Source of the DNA: Prostheceraeus crozeri
Taxonomy: Eukaryota > Platyhelminthes > Polycladida > Euryleptidae
Reading direction: 5' to 3'
NCBI GenBank assembly: GCA_907163375.1
Contig: CAJQUW010012889.1
Location: 372,001-436,000 of the forward strand
Length of the DNA: 64,000 nucleotides
In this document: positions 1 through 12,338 of the stretch, in pieces
Position numbering within the stretch: the first letter of the stretch is position 1
How the letters are laid out: each line of letters begins with the position of its first letter
Program-made: the position numbers and the translations under genes
Notes under the pieces: generated by a model
What the model saw: the letters and a program-made list of their open reading frames with translations, nothing else
Databases searched by the model: none
Told to the model about the DNA's origin: nothing

Positions 1-70
1 CGGGTCTAGTTATAGGCCGGAGTCCATAAAAGTCTAGCAAAAATGATCGAACTCCGACTCCACATCCCTG
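1..70. mobile_element. hAT-type element, terminal fragment
   Basis: The first 70 bases end in ...GACTCCACATCCCTG. Read as reverse complement this is CAGGGATGTGGAGTCGGAG followed by a GGACTCCGGCCTATAACTAG segment. The same terminus recurs in opposite orientation at 38813. CAGGG...CCCTG ends are typical of hAT elements. The body of this copy lies outside the window, so only one end is seen and no target duplication can be tested. Confidence 0.5.
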
Positions 71-477
71 AGCAGCAAGGCCTGTCGAGAAATATCCAAA
101 CATCAAAAAAAAATAAATTCGATGTAAACTTGATGTCATGTTGCTGTTGTTGAGAAAACTTGGTGATCTTCTCATCGTTCCGTCTCTGCTTGCTTCTTTT
201 AACAAACGATTCACTTTCATCGCAGATACTCTACATTTTTTCTTCTCTCGTCTACTCTGTCATCTCCGCTCATCTATTTTCTTCATGGGTGTATTGTTAA
301 TGGCCTTGTGTCCTCCTCATGGATCCACACTTCATCGCATCTTGACCCAACTTTATTCTTCACGACCGTCTCCGTGCTTTGGCTCTCTACGTGGAGTGTG
401 CATCATCCGTAACTGTGACCAACATCCTGTATCCCACTGCTTCCTCTTTTTGTTAAAGCTCTCATCGATTCAGTAAA
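71..477. other. Intergenic, nothing recognised
   Basis: An open frame of 112 codons at 138-476 (+) has no recognisable domain and low-complexity Leu/Ser-rich composition. I see no splice-site support and treat the stretch as non-coding. Confidence 0.5.
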
Positions 478-695
478 GTAATTGCTGTCTTCAATTGTTG
501 ACATCTCTTGCATCTGTTACCAAATGTGACCTATCCAGCTGATCAGATTCAAAATCATTTTAAAATTCAACCAATAAGACAGTGCAAAATGATGACACTA
601 AAGAATTCGCTTTCTCTAATGTTTTTTGACTTGCTATTTCAAAACCAGAAATTTTGTCTCACTTTGACTGTACACATGGATTCGTCATTCTTCAG

Positions 696-819
696 CTGTA
701 CTGGAGAGAGCCGGTATTCGGAAGATATATCATTCTTTCAAGACCTCAATCCAGCCTGGTAATGGAAATTTGCGAAATTGAAGTTTTGGGATTAGATCCA
801 ATCTTCGAACCAATATTAT
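696..819 (+). CDS. F-type lectin domain, last exon (duplicate copy)
   Basis: Exon of 124 bp between acceptor TTCTTCAG/CTG and donor TTAT/GTAAGT. It reads LYWREPVFGRYIILSRP then LVMEICEIEVLGL, the closing strand pattern of an F-type lectin (GRYV...L-CEVEV). It ends in phase 1, matching the apple exon at 1020. It is the inverted copy of 18743-18869 and lacks one codon relative to it. No upstream lectin exon exists in the 695 bases before it, so this is a 3' gene fragment made by the inverted duplication and is probably not expressed as a complete protein. Domain call by eye. Confidence 0.7.
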
Positions 820-1019
820 GTAAGTTGATCTATAGCAGAGATGTATCCGAACCGGCTGATAATGAGAAATGTCAACGGTTATTCCGGCAAAGCCAATCGG
901 TTCAGTAAATGATTACTCAGTACTTTTACCTTCCGCCAATTCCATAAAGGAGCGCTAAGTACATGTAAGCGTCAAATTCCTGCACTTCGAAATTGAATGT
1001 TGTTTCTATTGCCTTTCAG

Positions 1020-1207
1020 ACCTTCGCATAAAGTCCACAATACCGGAAACTGCATTCAAGGAAGTCAAATTGTCGACCATTCTTGAATGTGCAAGGGAAT
1101 GCAACTCACAAGGACGAAGCTGCAGATCATTTACTTACAAACAAAGGATTTGTCACCTATACAGCTCGACAACCGGAGGAGAATATGAATCACATGTCAC
1201 TCTCTAA
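1020..1207 (+). CDS. PAN/apple domain terminal exon (duplicate copy)
   Basis: Acceptor GCCTTTCAG at 1011-1019, then 61 full codons and TAA at 1205-1207. The joined reading (T/AC = Tyr) gives YLRIKSTIPETAFKEVKL, then a cysteine pattern ECARECN..SC..FTY...CHLY typical of the PAN/apple fold, a disulfide-linked adhesion domain. It differs from 18317-18504 at 8 of 188 bases; amino-acid changes include I/K, R/Q and Q/E. The frame is intact although the copy has no 5' exons, which suggests the duplication is fairly recent or polymorphic. Function of the isolated fragment is doubtful. Confidence 0.7.
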
Positions 1208-1999
1208 TTGATGATCGTTCGCATCCACGATCTTGATGTCCTTCACTTTAATGGGTACTTGGTTTATGCTGTGCTTATATGACTACATGCCAAATGGTTC
1301 TTGGTAATGGTTATATAACTAGCTACATGGCATACGTTCATATCCGCCAGTGCGCTTAACTGAAATTTGCTTTCCTTGGTGTTAAATCAACACATGTGTC
1401 ATGTGTATGTTGAACTTAGACTTGCTTATACATTTTGTTGCATCACAGGTGTATTCAGTTGGACTTTTATCTGAAATGTCCCTATACATTATGTTCCATG
1501 CGCACATGCATTCAAATATGCATCTGCAATTGTCAATCAGTTGTCAAGATCAAATATTCAATCTTATCTTTGTATTTCTGAATCGATTGATGACAAATGT
1601 ACTTCATTTTATGAGCCTATCTTTTGAGCTTTGAAAGTCTTCTTCTTTTGGGCTTTGAAAGCCTATCTTTTGTCTTATTCCATCACGAGGCGTTATAACA
1701 ACAAGAAGTGATAGGTCATGGATCATTCCGCTTCTGAGAGAGTTGATTGATGACTGCTGGTTCGCCAATCGATCCAAGTATTGGCCGTTGTATGACCATG
1801 TAAAGGAGAACATTAAGATTGAGATGCACATAGCGATGAAGAGACGCAGTGATAGAGTAGTAGAAAATGGTGGGAATCTAAAGAATGTTGTCAGAGAGTT
1901 GCAAGGTAGGAACAAACATTCCGTTGGTACTACTTCAACGAGTCTGCCGATGAAGACTTATTCGTAATGCAAGAAATGGGAAGTGCCTATTAATGCAAT

Positions 2000-2530
2000 C
2001 GATGTCTACCATGCTCGAACTGCATGATTTTCGTCTTGCATGTCTTGACTCTTTGAAAGCGTTCGACTTAGTTCTTCGTAATCGACTCGTAAATTTTCTT
2101 GTTCAAAAGGACTTTATAAAGGTTTTCTACTATGGTTGATATCATACTTAAACAATAGATTTCAAAGATCTTCGACTGATAGTGTTACTGGTCCCCTAAT
2201 GATAGTTCATCTGGTGTTCCTCAAGGATCTGTGATGGCCCCGTTTTTGTCTACCATGTTCATCGGTACATTACAAATCGAGTCACAGACGGCAACCTTAA
2301 TCAGATATGCAGATGATGTTGCGCTTATTGAATCTTGTACGAAGGATGCTTCCAACCCAAGCAACTTGTTGCTGATTCAGGAATGGTCTGATGACAATAA
2401 AATGAACTTGAACAAAACCAAGGGCTCTCAAATGGTGTTGGTATGGTATCATATGGTAAGTTCTCAATAACTTCCGGCAAAGGAAGTTATTCATGACTTA
2501 CCCAGAGATTGTGGCTACCAATTCGGTTAA
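2000..2530 (+). pseudogene. Non-LTR retrotransposon RT remnant (jockey/CR1-like)
   Basis: Pieces in several frames read LDSLKAFDLVLRNRLVNFLV (RT motif around the first catalytic Asp, with Ser in its place), SGVPQGSVMAPFLSTMFIG and LIRYADDVALIES (the YADD catalytic box). Stops and frameshifts separate them. The order and spacing are those of the palm and fingers of a jockey/CR1/L2-type reverse transcriptase. The inverted copy is at about 17070-17600. No endonuclease, 3' tail or target duplication is visible at this piece. Confidence 0.75.
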
Positions 2531-3649
2531 TATTCATGGTTTCATAAACAACAGTAAGCTGACTTGGAATGAACATTCTGACTGTGACATTTCACGTGCC
2601 TCTCGTCATCTTCATGTTCTTTGAAACCACATGTCACCAACAAGCAATAAATTGAATTTTTTGTGGATTCATGTTGTCTATTGTCACGTGTATATCAGGA
2701 TGGCACTTTGCAAATTGTCACGTGTCGTCATTTCAAATTTAGTCCGTCTTAGAAAACGTGCACATCCTCGTAGAATAATTTGCCCTGCATCATGTATTTG
2801 TGAAATTGCTCGAAACCATGAAGAATGTCACTGAAGTTTTTCAAAAAGTGATTTGTATCTGACCATCCCTTATTGCACCTTGTTACGAAGAGATTTTCCA
2901 TGTCTGGAAGGCAACAAGTTCCATTTTGTTCGACATCGTGAGGCTTGAATTCATTGTTTTCATGTATGAGTGTATTGGCCAACAAGATGAATGTAGACGC
3001 GTGTCTTTTGTGTGAGTTTTCGTGTGTCTTGTGTACTGTATAACTACAACCATTTTCCTTTGCACGCAGTTCACTTCTGTGTGTAAAATGAGATGCCATT
3101 TCAAGATATCTAACTTACACGTATCAATAAAAGCGCTACTTACATATTCATCTTACGAGTATTGTGGTATATGTACACTGTACCGGTATGTTCAGCTGTG
3201 CGTTTAACTGATGTTTGCTTTTATGATACTATGATGCTGCACAAGTACAGATATTTAGCTGAGCTTAATTGAAATTTCACTTACATTGGATTATATTGTG
3301 CATGTGCATTGAGCTATGTGTTGATCCAGATTGAACGGACATCAGGAACTAACCCTCTGCTACCGCAACGGCAATTTTTATGTCACTAACGTTTTACTTG
3401 ATTTGTTGTGAATGAGAAACATGACTTTGTACATATATTTGAAACCATGCACTGTAAACCAGCACGTCTTAATGCAAGTTACTCACTACTCGTAAGTAAT
3501 AAGAAATCCTAAAGCATTAGAGCTTTATAAGGCCCTCACATTCTGAAATATTTTCTCAAAATTCATTTTTCTTTTCTCTTATGACAATGCATACAATTAT
3601 ATTAAAATGCTAGGTTTTGTGAATAGAACAAGTCCTGAGACAAAACTCT

Positions 3650-4823
3650 TCATTAGTAATGATTTCAACTGTCATGATTCCTGTTAGCTGACGCAAAATT
3701 TGATTTGACCAACATCATTAATGTTCCTAGATCAAATGCCACGACAGATAGCGTTTTCTGTGAAAATAATTGTTTTAACACTTTTGATGTAGAGATTGCC
3801 CCACCTTTGGGCACCATTGTTTTTCCTCTTAAGATCGTTTTATCATCTAGTATTTTTAACGGATATGTATAATCTACGAAAGTCTCACAATGATGCTAAA
3901 TGTACAAGATGATCTGAAATTGATGGGGAAGTGTTCACTGCATTCCAATGTGAGCGAATGTGCATCAGCTTTCTACGATCTCTTTCTGAGAACAAAGCAA
4001 AATTATTGTGGTGTAACAAAATGCGTCGTTCCTGCGTCGTTCCTGCAACAGCGCTTGATCAATCGTGGATGAAATCCGTGGTAAGAATGACATGAATATC
4101 AACACCCAAGTAACTTCACTTTTTCTAGTGAATATGATGCAGCTGAAGAGATCAACAAACACTTCAATGAATTTTTGTGCGAAAATAGCATCTGTGATCC
4201 TCAGACATTGACATTTGCAGCGACAGAGAGAGAGTTTTTCATTTTCTACAAAAGTTGTTTGTCGGGGAGAAAGCAACGGGTGAAGCTTGACTCGACAGAC
4301 AGTTCCTTCACGAACATTACTAGCGGTGTTCCCCAAGGATCCATTTTGGGTCTTCATTTATTCGCAATTCATCATTCCTGTCGCCCCGATACCACTGCTA
4401 TTAAGTACGCCGACGACGTAACACTAGTCGTATCAGCTTGTAAAAGTTTCTTTGATGGTTTGTGTACAGTAAACGATGAAATATCAAATTTTTGTATGTC
4501 GAGATTCGGTAATCAATTGAGCATCAATTGTAATAAGACGAAAGTCTTAAATGTTTTTACAACTGCTGAGCCAAGTCCTCAAATACCAGTCCTTGAAGTT
4601 ACTTTTCATTTGAACATTCTGGGTGTCGTTTTCAATAATGACAGGTTCACGTGGTTAAATCATTTTGAATTTTTAATTGCTTAACTGTCAAAACGTCTGT
4701 ATGTAGTACGATGTCTGAAAGGCCTATTATCACACGAAGAATTAATAGATGTATTTAACGCAATTATTCTATCTTGCTTTGATTATGCTTCCCAAGTTTT
4801 TGTAAAACTGGGTATTTGTTTAA
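3650..4823 (+). pseudogene. Non-LTR retrotransposon RT remnant, second family member
   Basis: The best preserved part is a 169-codon frame at 4175-4684. It has FYKSCLSGRKQRVKLDS, ITSGVPQGSILGLHLFAIHH and IKYADDVTLVVSACKS, then the thumb region INCNKTKVLNVF and FHLNILGVVFNND. Downstream, LSKRLYVVRCLKGLL and NAIILSCFDYASQVF continue the usual C-terminal domain to the arm edge at 4823. Upstream pieces resemble the linker before the RT but are broken by stops. This is a jockey/CR1/L2-type RT, truncated at both ends and inactive. The inverted copy is at 15514-16690. Confidence 0.8.
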
Positions 4824-5159
4824 GGCCTGGATGGTTCACCGTCACTCATAATTTCTCAAAACACGTCGGCGTAAATTGGCACACAATGGTTGAACGCATA
4901 AGCTACGGAGCTCAAACGACACGATTCTGATCGCGGTCGACCAATCAGAAAATAGCGATGATATTGCAAATCCAGAAACTGACCGGTTCAACAATAAAGC
5001 AAATTTCTTCATCCCGCATCGAGTGTCCTCCATACAAATTCGAAAAACTTCAGTGAGAAACTTCTATGTACTTCAATAACGGTACATGCCTAGGCCTACA
5101 TACGATTGTTGCGGTGTTATATGAGAAAGTGCTAGAATGATAAACTGATAGATAGAGTG
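4824..5159. other. Spacer at inner edge of duplication
   Basis: Unique sequence just inside the left arm boundary. I see no conserved frame and no splice pair. Confidence 0.4.
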
Positions 5160-5951
5160 TGAACTTGTGAGAAGGAGCTCAACGGGAGGATTCCTTTCCT
5201 TGACATAGAAGTGCAGCGACTAGGTAAGGCAGTTAAGAACGCAAGTATATCGGAAACCAACTGCTACTGACCGATACTTTGACTTCGAATCCTCACATTG
5301 CAAGCAAGTAAAGTGGGGAGTGATTTCGTGCCTCAGGAAGCGAGCGGAAAGGGTATGTAGTCGAGAAGAGGATTTGCAAGCAGAAAAGGAGAAGCTGTGT
5401 GATACCTTTGCTAAGAATGGATATCCTAGAAGACAGGTCAAGATGCAGCTGTCAGAAGCCAACGTGAAGAGATAGAGGACAATCGACCGATCTTGAGAAT
5501 ACCATATGTTCCAGGAATTAAGGAGAAAATTGAAGCGCTGGGTAGGAGGCTGGATCTCAGAGTGTGATACTCGAAAGGAAGGAGCTTGGAAGACATGATC
5601 AGCACGGAGAAGGTGGACAAGATGGATGGCTTGGATCGAGGTGGTGTGGTGTATAAGCAGGAGTGTGCTGACTGTAGGAAGGTGTACATCGGACAGACAG
5701 GAAGAAGAGCCAAGGATAGAAAGAAGGAGCATGAAGTGGACGTCAGGGATATTCGGCTCAGGTCGGCAATCAGTGAGCCTTGTCATACAGTGAATCACAG
5801 GCCAAACTTTCAAAGCTTCCGAGTTATTGATGTCGAGCAAAACTGGAAGAGGAGAATCATCAAAGAAGGCCTGCACATTATGACCAATGAAACATTCAAT
5901 CGTGATAAGGGATATTTGGTGGATCAAAGATGGAAGTCTATCCTACAATGA
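5160..5951 (+). pseudogene. Penelope-like element, RT end plus GIY-YIG endonuclease
   Basis: From 5160 a broken frame reads ...FLDIEVQR..., ISRKPTATDRYFDFES (the region closing a Penelope-like RT) and then CLRKRAERVCSREEDLQAEK. A 121-codon frame (5586-5951) follows: GGVVYKQECADCRKVYIGQT, GRRAKDRKKEHE and later TFNRDKGYLVD. VVYKxxC..C...YIGQT...R..EH is the signature of the GIY-YIG nuclease found at the C-terminus of Penelope-like retroelements. At least two frameshifts and missing 5' sequence make this an inactive 5'-truncated copy. Confidence 0.8.
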
Positions 5952-8759
5952 CTACTTTATCAGTATTAAACTTTCCTGCTTCCGTAACTTTTTCTTATTT
6001 CTCACATTATTCTAATGCTACTATTCAGTTTGATAGTAGTATGCATAGTATAGAATTTTTGTATAGAGCATTTGAGTAATGTCTTTGTGTCAACTATTAT
6101 ATCATGTAGTCGAAGTGAATTTTACTCTTGGCAATGTGATTGAATGGCGCTGCCCTCTGATTTCACTTTTACCTCTGCCTGCCTGAAGACGAGCGAAGCG
6201 CTTGGAAGCTCGCAACTTAATAAAAATTCGTCCCGAGATTGGTCTTTTGGAAGTACTAATTGATTGCAAGAGTGACCAATAATTTAGTAAAAAAGCAAAT
6301 TGCAGCATTTTCTCACCTGTAAAACACGTTTCATGAAATAAGCGAGTTAATATTGTACTTGGGGTCCAATGGACCCAATGACCTCGGATGTACTAAGTGT
6401 CTGTCACAGCTATGCGACGAAACCAAATTCATCCATCCAATAGTATATTGGTTACCCCTGAGGTCTTGAGGAATTAATGAAGTTTCATGAATCTAGCTTC
6501 AGTAGTTTCCGAGATATTCAATAATGTATGGACCTCATGCCCACCTGCGGATTAAGTACTACTGTCAAATAACTTTTTCACTAATAACAATCGCAACTAT
6601 TTCTTTTTGATAGTATGTCATTACACTAGATTAGATTTATTGTGAATTTTATGTTAAAAAATTACATAATACATACTTGTTGATGGTTGAATACTTATTG
6701 ATTATTTATGTAATGCCTTAGACTTACGTATATTAAAATGGAATACAGAATTGTAAGTCTGACTCTCAAATGTTATTATCTCACTACCTATAAATAAATA
6801 TAATCAAAATTAAATCAAAATACTTTGAATCAACATATTTTAGATTGCAAAATTCGCATTCAAGTCGTAATTCATTTTTCACATGTCGGAAAATGAACAA
6901 AAAGTCAATTTTTGCGCCATGTCTGAAAACTTTAGAGTATGTTCTTTGAATTATCTCAATTCAGTTCTGAAACTTACAGAAACGTCAATCGACTGGTTTT
7001 TGAAATTTGCTCACTTTCCTTAACTTTCATACTTCTTGCAAGTAGTATAACTTGAAAAATAGGATACAAAAATGCGCCAAGGGTAAACACGACGGGAATC
7101 TATATGCTATCAACTCATTGATATCTACTCAAAATATGAGCGCAATTAGTCGAATGTCTTTCTCACTATATAGATTTCTGCAAAACAGCATATGTATGTA
7201 ATGAAAATAATCTCTTTATATTGGGAACTTAAAGAAACGCGCCATGCACAGTTATCATTTAAGCAGGTCTAGCAGATTGCTTCTATTATAAATTCTGCAA
7301 AGTTGACTAGATTCTATTTTATAGATAATTTTGTTTAAAAAACATTTGTTTTAATTTTTAAATTTCCTGAATTTGCACCTATATCTATCGTACCAAAAAT
7401 GCGCCTCAGCTGACTTAATAGCTTTTTGATACTTGAATGTTTTCTTAATAATTTACTAAAAAATGAAGCAGATCCATCGACATTTTATTGAGTAAAAATG
7501 TATAACGATACTACACAATATGCAACGATGCCATACAAAACAGTAGAGAAGAATATTATCTATGAGAGGAATGATTATCTAGTGAGAGTAAGCATTCGAT
7601 CACTAAAGGCAGTCCAAAATCTTGTGTGATTCAAGTCTAGGACCCATCGCCTTAAAGTTTCCTTTGGAGACTTGATGCACCGTCTCCATGATTCTATATA
7701 GCAGTGGTGGCTCGATTCGATTGCATGCTCGCTGAGCCATACCACTCCTGGTTCCCGGAAATGCGAGAGCGTGTCCACAACAGCAAATATTCTATCAAAT
7801 GATAGAGAAGATGAGCTTTTACAAATGGTTTCAGATTAGTCTGTTAAAAGCTACGATAGAAATCATAAATACACATTCATTGTTTTTCTTTCGGGATGGG
7901 AGATAATAAAATTTACAATTACCGCTTGAAATTTTGACTTGAAATGTAAAACACCTTTGTCTTTATTGCACTTGGTCCACAGACACGGATATATTTTGCG
8001 AAGATTATATGCAGAACAGAGATAAAAAAATTCATGATACTCATTATCAGGCTTCTATAGCTGACTATCAGACTGATATTTCAAATGCAGTCACTTCTGG
8101 AACTGCAATTCTAAACGTCTGTTGTACAACAAGGTTCTTATATTCTGTTGCTTTTCCCTCCCTTCATGTTCTTCTGGAAATAGCTCAACATTTGTTCAAT
8201 GCGATGGAGAGCCAAATGTCTGAAGCCGCTAAGAAGCGGCTAGAAGTGTTTGCGATTGGCATTGAGCGATTTACATTGATAACACCGAGCCTGTAAGTTT
8301 CTTCAGCCTATAGTTAAAGTGGCATAAATCGGTCAATTTTGATTTTGCACATTTATTCAATATATGATGTCAATGTCAATCAAAATATCATTAGTGATCA
8401 GTGGCATTTATAGTGCAATGGTGCTTCAAAACTTTAGGTTGATGTGCTGGACAAATTACTATACATATTGTCTTTGACAGATGTTTGATATACTATATAG
8501 ACTTATACTGTAGACTAATATATTGTTTTTTCTTTTGTTTTTTGATTTCATGATCCACTAATTCTGAACGAAACTGTTCAGTGACCTTTTTGTTTTGCAG
8601 ATTTGTATCATATAACTTAATTTTTGTGTATTTTGGAACCAATTCATTTTTTTGCAAATGTTGTTGTAATTAATAGCGTGATTTAATTGTGTGTATTTAT
8701 GTAAAGACCTTTCCGTTTTTCTATATTGACTTTTTCTTCTGGCGACATTGTTCTCTCAA
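5952..8759. other. Long AT-rich stretch without recognised genes
   Basis: About 2.8 kb of AT-rich sequence. Frames here are 60 to 95 codons with no domain I recognise; the longest is 8009-8296 (+). No long inverted repeats or tandem repeats stand out. I regard it as intergenic or old decayed repeat. Confidence 0.5.
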
Positions 8760-10545
8760 GATGATAAAAGAATGCCATTTGATGGTAAAGTAACTCATAT
8801 TTTGCGACGTTTCGGACGGTAACGACCTGTCCATTTTCAAGCTGTAAATAACAAAATTCTGCAAATGAGATTTGAAATCTCTAAACTATGCATTTAAGCA
8901 GCGAGGACAAAATGATTAGATCATGGACATCTTAACGAAAGCAAAATGATCAAACGTGCTGATATCAATAGCATACATGAAGATATCGTCTGAGTCAATA
9001 GTTATAGCACATTCAGATGCCTAGTGAGTCCTTTATCCTTAACATTGAGAGATGGGCATCGTTCCTTTATCAAAATGGCCTCGCTATTTGAAGGCTGTTT
9101 GTCTCTGGAATCTTGTCAGTACTTCCATCCTATCTATAATCTGCTTCGGTTTGATGTTATGTTGTTCAATTGAGTTATTTTTGATGGATCCATTGTTTTC
9201 ATGTTGCTTGCTCCTCACTTTTAGTTCATTTGTAGTGTAGCCAATATATTGAGCTCTATTACAAGAACTCTCTTGACAAGTGTATTGGTACACAACATTA
9301 TTATCAGAGTTCAACTTATCTTCCTTGGTTTTTATTGCGTTGACCAGTTTGAAGTTTTTGTAGTAAATTCTCAAGTTTATTTGCCAATTTTCAATCATTG
9401 GTTCATTGCTGTCACTCACAATTTTGATTAAGCGCTTTTCTTCAATTAGATAATCCGATGTCAATTGACCTTTGTAATAAAAGACAATTTTGTTTTTTTC
9501 CATCTTCTTGTTTGTTCTTTTCATTCTTCAGATATGTATTCATAATTGTATTCAACTCTTTATCAAAATATACCATTGGATAATTGCTATTTGTCAAAAT
9601 TCTTTTGATTTTTTGGCAACTTCTTCGTGAAAAGCCTTCCAGGTTGAACAAATGCGGAGAGCTCGATGAATGTAACTTTTTATTACTGAAATTTTGTATC
9701 GATGGGCAGTGAAAGAAGTGAAGTCCAAGCAGTAATTAGCAGCTGTGGATTTGCGATAGATAGAAAAGCTGAGAGAATTATTTCGAGTTATGAAAACATC
9801 AAGAAAAGAAATTGAAGTATTTTCTTCAACCTCATAAGTGAAATTCAAAATTCCACAATTATGAAAGTATCATCAACATATCGATAATAAGCGATTGGCT
9901 GTTCTTCTTTTGAAATTGATTGGAATACCTTGTTTTCTAGATGTGCCATGTAAAAGTTCGCATATGCTGGACCAAGAGGTGATCCCATGGAAACTCCATC
10001 AATTTGACGATAGACGTTTCCCAACCAAGTGAATGGAGTGTGGGTGGTTCAAATTGTCAGAAGTTTTTCTCGTGTATTTCTTGGTATTTGTGGTGCTGGA
10101 ATATATTGATACAGACTTCTAATAGAGAACATGTGTTTTATCAATCAACATACTAATCTTAAACATTAAAGTTCTTGAAAAATGTTCAGGTTCTTTTATC
10201 TTACTAACATTTCCTGAAATACTCAATTTCTTCGTCAATTTTGATGATACGTAGGAGGACAATTCATTTGCACTTCACCTGATAGAAGCCTTGAAGCATT
10301 TATAACAAGCGCTATAATATTTCCATGCTGATGTTGGAAGGCATTATGTGGAAAAGATATGAAAACAACAATATTATGGGGCAATAATTTGAAATTGTGC
10401 AAAATAGGAAGAAGTTCATTAAATAGCAAATTAACAACTTGGTAGTTACCATGAGCATCAGTAAACCGAGTAAGATCCCTCATTATATCCAATGCATTCT
10501 TTATTACACCAATCAATAGGTAGACCTGAAGGAACCAGAGCACTT
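8760..10545 (-). pseudogene. Penelope-like element, second copy
   Basis: Read on the minus strand, pieces around 10020-9870 give TPFTWLGNVYRQIDGVSMG, GSPLGPAYANFYMAHLE and IAYYRYVDDTFII, the core motifs of a Penelope-like RT. Then come SISFLDVFITRNNSLSFSIY and RKSTAANYCLDF (9848-9594), and a 146-codon frame (9524-9084) with VVYQYTCQESSCNRAQYIGY and LKVRSKQHEN, a GIY-YIG nuclease. Frames shift several times. Near 8770-8850 lies a short stem with GAAACGTCGC of the kind seen at Penelope-like ends. The upstream part (10235-10543) fits the position of the RT fingers but is poorly conserved. Confidence 0.8.
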
Positions 10546-11068
10546 TTCAGGATCTTTACTATTCAAAATTACTATGTTGATTGATAAAAGATATGAGCCC
10601 TATGGTCGATAAATGACGAAATTCGAATGTCAAAAGAATCGAAAGATCAAAGAGGGTTTGGATTTTTGCACGTCATTGTCGATGTTTTTGCATTTTGAAG
10701 TCTTACCAAAATTGAATTGAAAAAATACTGAATTAAAACAGCAGTACGATTGAAACATGAGTTGAATTTTGCCTTGAAACTGTGTTACCGTCTCTTGTGA
10801 CAAAAGTTTCTGACCCTGGACTGAAATGTAAGTTACAGATGTTAACTACAAAATTGTGAGAACCAACAAGTATCAATCTAACCTCTGACTGGCTATCTTT
10901 CACCTCGCCATTTTCCGGGAAATTTCAAACTCATATACAATAGATATAAATTTTGTTCATTATAAAAATGGTGTCATCAAGAAATGATTTGTGGTTTTGT
11001 GATTAATAATACAAGTAACCTAATGGGCAAATACAATGACTTTGTATGCCTAGAGGTTTGTTTAGGTA
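10546..11068. other. Spacer, nothing recognised
   Basis: No convincing frame or repeat between the Penelope-like copy and the CACTG-ended element. Confidence 0.4.
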
Positions 11069-11781
11069 CACTGTAAACCAAACTGTGCTCAATATGTGAT
11101 CGATTATGTGCCCAACACATGTGACGTTTGCCACTGCCTTTATGTGACCAAATGTGCCCAAATCGGTCACATTCAGCTCGGCAGATATGTGACTTTATGT
11201 GACTAATATGTGATTAACATCTGCCCGACTACTCATGATTATCGCTTCTTCCAATTATTGTGATAATGAAAACTCACTATTTGTTTAGGTTTTGGAGAGT
11301 AGAAGTACTGTCTCTGAATTAAATTGAGCTATAAATTATGGTTTAAATGATTCCACTTCCTGGTGAGAAGAAAAGACCATGCTTTCAATTAAGGAACTTA
11401 TGGAAAGAACAACAAATATTTGCAAATCATTAGATACATATTCTACTTTCCATTTACTTTTGAATTAACCATCAATGCTCAACGCCAACCGCCACCAGAT
11501 GTTCAAAAACAAATAGATAAGCTGATGTAGTAAACACCTGATCTATGCGCCAATGAAACAATCGATGGCTGTGGCAGCATCTATTGCTGTTTTAACCGAC
11601 AAAATTTTTTGATTGAACCATACAGTGCTGTTCGAAAAATTAGCAACTTTTTATTAAAAAGTTGTAAAAACAATTGTTTAGATAGAAACTTTATTAAAAT
11701 ACAATATTATCAAAGATGTCAGCGCAAAATGTCTTACAGAAACATACAAGGATACAATCTCACACAAGATTAGGGTCTTGC

Positions 11782-12338
11782 CTAGTATTTTGAGGGACGA
11801 CCGTGATTTTTGAGTACTTGACCAATGCGTTTTGGCATACTTGTAGCCAACTTCAACAAGGTCCGTTCAGTAATTTCATGGTTCCAGACGCGAATAATCG
11901 CAGCAAGTAACTCACTTTTTGTTCTGGGTCGATGTGCGTTGACTCTCACTTTCAATATCTTCCACAGATTTTCAACAGGGTTCAGATCGGGGCTGCTCGA
12001 AGGCCACGGCAAGGACGTTATTCCATGAGATGCTTTGAATTGCGTCGTTACTTTTGATCTGTGGGCGGGAGCCGAGTCGTCTTGGAAGATCATATCGCCG
12101 TTGAAAAATCGAGTTTGATAAGGTAAAACTCGAGTTCGAAGTATTTTCATATACTCCTGAGAGTTAACAGTCTTCTACCCGAATTCTTTCTTGATGAGTT
12201 TTTACCATTCAGATATCGGCTCACGGTAGACTTGTTAATTTTCAACTTGGTTGCGATGTAACACTGTTTATAGCCTTCATCGTAGAGAGCGTCAATAACT
12301 GCTTTCTGCTGTTGAGTAAGATCGCGTTTTCTACCCAT
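11782..12338 (-). pseudogene. Tc1/mariner transposase, internally deleted
   Basis: Two overlapping frames. The N-terminal piece (12338-12147, 63 codons) begins MGRKRDLTQQQKAVIDALYD and continues KINKSTVSRYLNG, a helix-turn-helix DNA-binding region. The C-terminal piece (12150-11782, 122 codons) has MIFQDDSAPAHRSK (second catalytic Asp) and WPSSSPDLNPVENLWKILK (catalytic Glu), the DD34E spacing of Tc1 elements, ending GQVLKNHGRPSKY. The family is about 340 residues; here the two parts total about 185, so the linker and first Asp are deleted. Not functional. The same C-terminal end is duplicated in inverse at 12545-12820. Confidence 0.85.

Larger units (their letters stand above)
478..4823 (+). 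repeat. Left arm of large inverted duplication
   Basis: This segment is repeated in reverse orientation at 15514-19075. The inner edge is sharp: TTTGTTTAA ends at 4823 here and TTAAACAAA starts at 15514 there. The outer edge is near 478 and 19075. A 188-bp exon compared base by base differs at 8 positions (about 96% identity), and a 169-residue frame differs at about 6 residues. Bases 2918-3650 (about 733 bp) are missing from the right arm, where the join reads CAACAA/CATTAGTAATG. The arm carries two lectin exons and two reverse-transcriptase remnants. Confidence 0.9.

Noticed and set aside
138-476. 112-codon frame
   Set aside because: No domain, biased Leu/Ser composition and no splice signals; length is within chance for this base composition plus selection for the longest frame.
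3446-3460. GCACTGTAAACCAGCACG as another CACTGTAAA transposon end
   Set aside because: No TA in front, no repeated motif behind, and no partner end.
5220-5927. 235-codon minus-strand frame
   Set aside because: Antisense shadow of the Penelope-like GIY-YIG segment, which has clear motifs on the plus strand.
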